A DNA stretch of 33,035 nt from positions 1 through 33,035 of the IMG/VR virus record IMGVR_UViG_3300018083_000088. One strand, written 5' to 3'. This document shows positions 29,264-33,035 of this stretch, in pieces (position 1 is the stretch's first letter; each line of letters starts with the position of its first letter). The stretch is from a virus. The notes under the pieces are model-generated. The model was not told the DNA's origin, did no database searches, and worked only from the letters and a program-made list of their open reading frames with translations. The position numbers and the translations under genes are program-made.

Positions 29264-29640
29264 CACTTCCTAGCTTTATCAGTGGAATCCTGAGGAGTGC
29301 GAGAGAGCGGGAATTAGTGGAGGATAATCGGGCGTCAGAAGCATGGCGCAGGATTAATCTTAAACCATATTCTGCAGTCTTCTCGACTCCTGCTGGGACT
29401 TTGCTGCCGTCACAGACCGTAAGATTGGAAAGTGATAACAGTTCATTGCTCTTGGGGAGTACGGCAGGGACAGCCCCAGTCAGAAGAGTTATTATCTACG
29501 GTATTATAAATCATATAACTTTACCTGATACAGATATGAAGGAAGGCTATACATTCATCTTCAGCAATGATGAATATCGCTGTACAGATATCATCGTAAC
29601 TTTGGGGGAAATCCAAGGAATCTGGGAGAGCTCTGGATGA
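29257..29640 (+). CDS. Head closure-like beta protein (127 aa)
   Basis: Mainly strands and turns (LKPYSAVFSTPAGTLLPSQTVRLES, VRRVIIYGIINHITLPDTD, YTFIFSNDEYRCTDIIVTLGEIQGIWE). Size, beta content and position after the first connector suggest the head-closure or stopper (SPP1 gp16-like) protein. No firm motif. Its stop overlaps the glycosyltransferase start as ATGA. Confidence 0.5.
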   Translation: MVTLPSFISGILRSARERELVEDNRASEAWRRINLKPYSAVFSTPAGTLLPSQTVRLESDNSSLLLGSTAGTAPVRRVIIYGIINHITLPDTDMKEGYTFIFSNDEYRCTDIIVTLGEIQGIWESSG

Positions 29641-30425
29641 GGAAAGCCTTCTGTACTTTTGGGGTTGGGCCGTATGCTGAAGTTTTAGATGTAGCACGTC
29701 CTACCTTTGAGAAGTATTGCGATCTTCACGGGTATCAATACTTTGAGCAATATCCCCGCATCATGGGTAAGTTAGAACGTCCTCCGGCATGGGGGAAAGT
29801 ATACATGATGATGGAATTGTTGGAAGATTACGATGTAGTCTTATGGATAGATTGTGATGTACTTATTTTGAAATTCGATATAGATATAGATGACTGTGTG
29901 CCGTTAGAAGATATCCAAGCAATTGTGAAGCATCAATCTGGTGAAGCGCAAATTCCCTCCACTGGCTTTTGGTATGCAAGACATGAGATGATACCATATC
30001 TAGAGAAGATATGGAGTATGGAGAAATTCATACATCATCAATGGTGGGAGCAGGGAGCTTTTCAGAATTTATTGGGATATGACCAAGATCTAGCTTATCT
30101 TCTCGCTCGTCCGAGGAGAGTACGGGAAACAGAGCTATATCATAAAACTTATATCCTAAGCGAAGAGTGGAATAGTGTAGACAATGAGAATCTAAATAGC
30201 GAAGCTAGAGTCATGCACTTCCCTTCGCATGATGCTCATTTAAGAGCTAATCTAATGCGAAAATGGTTAGCGCATGAAGAAGACAAATCCTCTGGAAAAT
30301 GTATGCAAGTTAAGAAGGATATGGATAATGATGAACAGCGAAACCCTGGGACAGATAATGGAATCGGAGAATTTGGATCTCGTGAAGCAGAAGATCCAGG
30401 ACAAGTACGGCTTCACGCCAACTGA
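29637..30425 (+). CDS. Glycosyltransferase, GT34-like A-fold (262 aa)
   Basis: Nucleotide-sugar transferase with the A-fold metal site DCD (72-74) in DYDVVLWIDCDVLI. Upstream, WGKVYMMMELLEDYD fits the GMA12/MNN10 pattern; downstream, PSTGFWYARH and WWEQGAFQNLL are typical acceptor-side motifs. The last 40 residues (from about 30300) run out of character and overlap the next gene's frame by about 98 bp. A transferase between head-closure and tail genes is unusual and suggests that a virion protein or the host surface is glycosylated. It is joined to the preceding gene by a 4-bp overlap, so it belongs to the operon. Confidence 0.75.
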   Translation: MRKAFCTFGVGPYAEVLDVARPTFEKYCDLHGYQYFEQYPRIMGKLERPPAWGKVYMMMELLEDYDVVLWIDCDVLILKFDIDIDDCVPLEDIQAIVKHQSGEAQIPSTGFWYARHEMIPYLEKIWSMEKFIHHQWWEQGAFQNLLGYDQDLAYLLARPRRVRETELYHKTYILSEEWNSVDNENLNSEARVMHFPSHDAHLRANLMRKWLAHEEDKSSGKCMQVKKDMDNDEQRNPGTDNGIGEFGSREAEDPGQVRLHAN

Positions 30426-30531
30426 TGAATACGTCGCTGATTTTATTGCGTTTGTTCAAGAAATAATTGCTGGAGAAGAAGATGAATCCAGTTTCGATGG
30501 AAGCGATGAACCTGACGTATCTGCAAAATGA
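30328..30531 (+). CDS. Small acidic hypothetical protein (67 aa)
   Basis: The start is ATG at 30328 with AGAAGG before it; a longer frame from 30274 lacks support. Helical (LDLVKQKIQDKYGFTPTDEYVADFIAFVQEIIAG) with an acidic end. It overlaps the glycosyltransferase at its start and the next gene at its end by 50 bp. Unrecognised. Confidence 0.6.
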   Translation: MMNSETLGQIMESENLDLVKQKIQDKYGFTPTDEYVADFIAFVQEIIAGEEDESSFDGSDEPDVSAK

Positions 30532-30946
30532 TGTTCCGCTTACGGCACAGGCATCAGGTGGAATCTTCGCCTATACAGCTTTGGGCCGTCAGGGAATTAT
30601 GCGAGATACACATCCTTCTTCATATGATGCGACAGGTTATGTAAAGCCCCTCATCGTATTGAAGGCAAGAGCTCCTGTCGCATTGCCTGACATCTTCGAC
30701 GAGAAGGAAAAGATCGTATCTCAAAGTCAGGTAGTTGAATTCTGGATGTATCAGTGGGTAGGATATGATATCATAGAGATCATGGGGAATCATCTTCACC
30801 GCCTATTGCAAGGTCATAAGTTTGACGGCTACTATCCTGTGATGTGGGATATGGTGACTGGCCCCATGATTGATGGGGGATCTCTGAAAGGTGCATCTGT
30901 AGTTAGACGGGATTATTACTTCAAGAATATCTTGGTTGCCGTATGA
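30482..30946 (+). CDS. Hypothetical connector or tail-terminator-like protein (154 aa)
   Basis: GGAG lies 6 nt before the ATG at 30482; the frame extends 15 nt upstream to a TTG that is less likely. Mixed strands and helices (IVLKARAPVALPDIF, QVVEFWMYQWVGYDIIEIMGNHLHRLLQGH, then VRRDYYFKNILVAV). The shape, with a helix ending in HLHRLLQ and a final strand YFKNILVA, resembles tail-terminator or neck proteins, and position agrees. It overlaps the next gene as ATGA. Confidence 0.55.
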   Translation: MNPVSMEAMNLTYLQNDVPLTAQASGGIFAYTALGRQGIMRDTHPSSYDATGYVKPLIVLKARAPVALPDIFDEKEKIVSQSQVVEFWMYQWVGYDIIEIMGNHLHRLLQGHKFDGYYPVMWDMVTGPMIDGGSLKGASVVRRDYYFKNILVAV

Positions 30947-32085
30947 TCATCAATTGGATTGGCTTCTATCAGCAATACGGTGGATATGGTAGGTTCTCTT
31001 CGCGCATGGTGAAAGCTCTTCAGAACTTTGGCGTTGAAGTTAAATCTATGACCATCGATGATCTGGATAGACCAGATTGGATGTTACGGCAACGAAATAT
31101 AGACTGGGATAATCTCACCATCACCTGCACACAGCCAAGAGGTGTGTTACGTGTTCCCGGAAGACACTGGCTATTTACGATGTGTGAAGGTGAATTACTT
31201 TCCAAGTATTGCATGGATATCATACATAAATCAGGTGTTGAGCGTGTTATTGTACCATGCGAGCATAATAGGAAGGTCTTTCTAGATAGCGGGTTGAAGA
31301 TCCCTATATCTGTTGTGCCGCTAGGTACAGATCCAGATGAGTTCCCATTTATCCAACGTGAGATAGGTGACCCCTACACGTTTCTGACTATTGCAGATAG
31401 AGGCAATCGTAAAGGTTGGATGGAGGTATTTGATGCCTTCTATCTAGCTTTCGGCGGCAAGACTAACGGCCAACAGAATGTAAGATTGATTATTAAAATG
31501 CTTCCCAAAGGTAATCCTCTTATAAATCTGGTCTTAGATAAAGGTATAGAATTAGATGCCAGAATCATATACGATACAAACAAATATGATGACATGGCAA
31601 ATCTTTATTCTCAAGCTGATTGTGTGGTGTTGCCGTCTCGGAGCGAGGGTTGGGGGATGCCTCATCGCGAAGCTGCGATGATGGGGATTCCGGTGATCAC
31701 GCAGAAGTATGCTGGCACGGATGACGGGCATACTGAGAAGTGGGCTATCGTTTTGCCGGATGGCCGTATGGAAAAGATTCCGAAGAACGGCAGAACGGGT
31801 GGAAGTGGAAATTGGATGATAGCTAATCCTAAGAGAATTGCAGAGGAGATGTTACATTGCTTCTTAGATCCTTGGAGTGCGAATATCTTAGGATCTAAAG
31901 CGTCTCTATGGCTTTCTACCAATCAAACTTGGATGACTAGTGCTGCCGGACTCATTGAATTGATAGCAGAGGAAGTAGGTGAGTATGGGTTTACGATGGA
32001 GCGTTCCTCTGGAAGACGCCTTCCGGACAATGGCGCGAACATATACGCAGACGGTAGCAACGACTGGCAATCGTATAGCCGCTAG
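30943..32085 (+). CDS. Group 1 glycosyltransferase, GT4-like B-fold (380 aa)
   Basis: N-terminal Rossmann half (IINWIGFYQQYGGYGRFSSRMVKAL with GGYG loop). C-terminal half has VPLGTDPDEFPF, FLTIADRGNRKGWMEVFDAF and the retaining-GT signature SRSEGWGMPHREAAMMG with Glu235 and Glu243 (EX7E). It uses a nucleotide sugar, UDP- or GDP-linked. It starts as ATGA on the previous gene and runs about 100 bp into the next one. It is the second glycosyltransferase in the neck-gene region and of a different fold from the first, so they probably act one after the other on one glycan. Confidence 0.85.
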   Translation: MIINWIGFYQQYGGYGRFSSRMVKALQNFGVEVKSMTIDDLDRPDWMLRQRNIDWDNLTITCTQPRGVLRVPGRHWLFTMCEGELLSKYCMDIIHKSGVERVIVPCEHNRKVFLDSGLKIPISVVPLGTDPDEFPFIQREIGDPYTFLTIADRGNRKGWMEVFDAFYLAFGGKTNGQQNVRLIIKMLPKGNPLINLVLDKGIELDARIIYDTNKYDDMANLYSQADCVVLPSRSEGWGMPHREAAMMGIPVITQKYAGTDDGHTEKWAIVLPDGRMEKIPKNGRTGGSGNWMIANPKRIAEEMLHCFLDPWSANILGSKASLWLSTNQTWMTSAAGLIELIAEEVGEYGFTMERSSGRRLPDNGANIYADGSNDWQSYSR

Positions 32086-32368
32086 TATGGCTCCAGAGAT
32101 AGAGCAATGGATGAAGGATAACGCTCCGTGGACGGACGATACAACGGATGCTCGTCAAGGTCTTAACGTCACGGTAGAGCGTGCTGAACGTGCCATTGGA
32201 GATCTTCGCATAGCCCACAGGGAAGATCTTGCATATCCTATATATTTAGAGCGGGATTATCAGGGTAGGTTTGAAATCATAAGACCTACGTTAGATCATT
32301 GGGGACCAAGATTTGCTAGATCTTTGCAGAACATTGCGAATTTGAAGCTCATTACTATTGTAGAATAA
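31985..32368 (+). CDS. HK97 gp10-like neck or tail-completion protein (127 aa)
   Basis: The ATG at 31985 has AGGTGAG before it; a GTG at 31979 is the alternative. ATTGNRIAASMAPEIEQWMKDNAPWTDDTTDARQGL, then a basic middle and WGPRFARSLQNIANLKLI fit the HK97 gp10/tail completion family, in which 'W-x-D-x-T-x-x-A-R-x-x-L' is the best conserved part. It overlaps the glycosyltransferase 3' end by about 100 bp, as if that gene had been inserted between neck genes. Confidence 0.75.
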   Translation: MGLRWSVPLEDAFRTMARTYTQTVATTGNRIAASMAPEIEQWMKDNAPWTDDTTDARQGLNVTVERAERAIGDLRIAHREDLAYPIYLERDYQGRFEIIRPTLDHWGPRFARSLQNIANLKLITIVE

Positions 32369-32381
32369 TCAGGAGAGAATC

Positions 32382-32963
32382 ATGCCTTTTGATCAGGGAA
32401 GTCCACAGTTTGGTATCAATGATGCTAAAATCGCAACTTGGGTTGCGCCAGTCGCAGCGGGGCCATCAACTTACACTCCAGTAGGTGGCTCAGATATTAT
32501 GTCCATTCAGATGGGACAAGTTACGATGGAACTTGTCACCGCTGTCCTGACCGGAGATGATCGTCAGACGGCTGTATCTGCTTCCGCTATTGGCGGTACA
32601 ATCCAGATGAGATGGGGTGGTTTGAATCTTACCACATTAGCTCTCCTCACAGGTACAACCATCGGTTCTATTTCTAGCGTCAAACAAGTACAGATTACGG
32701 GTGGCTTGAAGATGCCATATATCGGTATCATCATGAAAGCCCTATCATCTGAAGTTGGTGATACCTGGCTCTGGATTCCCAAAGCTAAGATCACTTCTGG
32801 CTTCACGCTGGCGCAGATGGAATACGGTGCTTTCACAATTCCGGAAGTTACCATGCAAATTGTAGATGATGCTTCTTACGGTGCTATCAATGTTGTAACG
32901 CATCCGACAGAAGTGCAGATCACCGCTTTCCCACCATTGCTGACAGCCCCTCCGCTGACTTAG
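32382..32963 (+). CDS. Major tail (tube) protein-like (193 aa)
   Basis: A beta-rich protein: ATWVAPVAAGPSTYTPVGGSDIMSIQMGQVTMELVTAVLTGDDRQTAVSASAIGGTIQMRWGGLNLTTLALLTG follows the tail-tube pattern (loop with GD-x-Q, strand GGTIQMRWGGL). It continues with FTIPEVTMQIV and a late THPTEVQI. Position after the gp10-like gene agrees. Its presence indicates a long-tailed phage (sipho- or myovirus form); no sheath gene is in the window. Confidence 0.78.
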   Translation: MPFDQGSPQFGINDAKIATWVAPVAAGPSTYTPVGGSDIMSIQMGQVTMELVTAVLTGDDRQTAVSASAIGGTIQMRWGGLNLTTLALLTGTTIGSISSVKQVQITGGLKMPYIGIIMKALSSEVGDTWLWIPKAKITSGFTLAQMEYGAFTIPEVTMQIVDDASYGAINVVTHPTEVQITAFPPLLTAPPLT

Positions 32964-32982
32964 GAATAGAGAATTGAAAATC

Positions 32983-33035
32983 ATGGACAGACTACCCGTC
33001 ACCAAAGGTTCAGAATGGCGTCGTAACCGTGAAGA
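32983..33035 (+). CDS. Start of a tail gene, cut by the window end
   Basis: It begins with ATG 19 nt after the tail-tube stop and reads MDRLPVTKGSEWRRNRE up to the end of the sequence. AGGAATAGAGAA precedes it. Too short to identify; tail-assembly chaperones commonly follow the tube gene. Confidence 0.5.
   Translation, partial: MDRLPVTKGSEWRRNRE

Overview
The window is one contig with two very different parts. Positions about 5340-33035 carry the replication and head/early-tail modules of a tailed double-stranded DNA bacteriophage (Caudoviricetes). Evidence is large terminase, portal, protease-scaffold, major capsid, connectors and a tail-tube-like protein on the + strand, and DNA polymerase A, PrimPol-helicase, SNF2 helicase, Sak4-like ATPase, SSB-like protein and RuvC-like resolvase on the - strand. 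The sequence does not name the host; Shine-Dalgarno sites are ordinary GGAGG types, so it is a bacterium. I see no tRNA, integrase or CRISPR array.

Left part (1-4822). After a 26-G run at the contig end, positions 40-4822 (4783 nt) contain not one GA and not one TC dinucleotide; about 600 would be expected at equal base use. I scanned it line by line, including line joins. It is still gene-bearing. A leftward operon-like cluster (2478 down to 162) encodes five small proteins that contain no Asp and no Glu, because GAN codons cannot occur. Four of the five starts sit 7-9 nt from an AAGGGG-type ribosome site instead of AAGGAGG. From 2479 to 4822 I find no convincing gene, only hairpins, G-quadruplex-type runs, five copies of a 14-bp A-tract repeat and a 14-bp palindrome.

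Junction (4822-5350). GA/TC returns at 4822, next to a perfect 24-bp palindrome (4839-4862). Then come a 12-T run and eight helically phased A-tracts (5078-5155), followed by another GA/TC-free stretch (5177-5350) holding a strong hairpin that ends the leftward phage operon. Two 16-bp blocks occur in the same order on both sides of the junction (4193/4278 and 4996/5041).

Leftward phage operon (22150 to 5340). It runs from the helicase through the ATPase, SSB-like protein, resolvase, a nucleotide-metabolism group (FAD-fold protein, MazG-HAD fusion, DUF1599-like protein, ThyX with an RTR motif), polymerase, PrimPol-helicase, methyltransferase and a glycosidase-M23 lysin, to small membrane or unknown proteins and a ParB-like protein. 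Most genes overlap by ATGA or TGATG. A terminator hairpin (18633-18660) splits the operon.

Divergent promoter region (22165-22321). These 157 nt between the two phage operons also have no GA or TC, and they hold two copies of a TACAGTGTA dyad. Rightward phage operon (22355-33035): terminase small and large, portal, protease-scaffold, decoration protein, capsid, connectors, two glycosyltransferases set among the connector genes, a tail-completion protein, a tail-tube protein and a cut-off gene.

The main discovery candidate is the strict exclusion of GA/TC in one long gene-bearing segment and in both large phage intergenic regions, while phage coding sequence is rich in GA/TC (10 in 6001-6060 alone). 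The cause is unknown; selection against a GA/TC-specific activity, TC-context deamination and a sequencing artefact are weighed in the findings.
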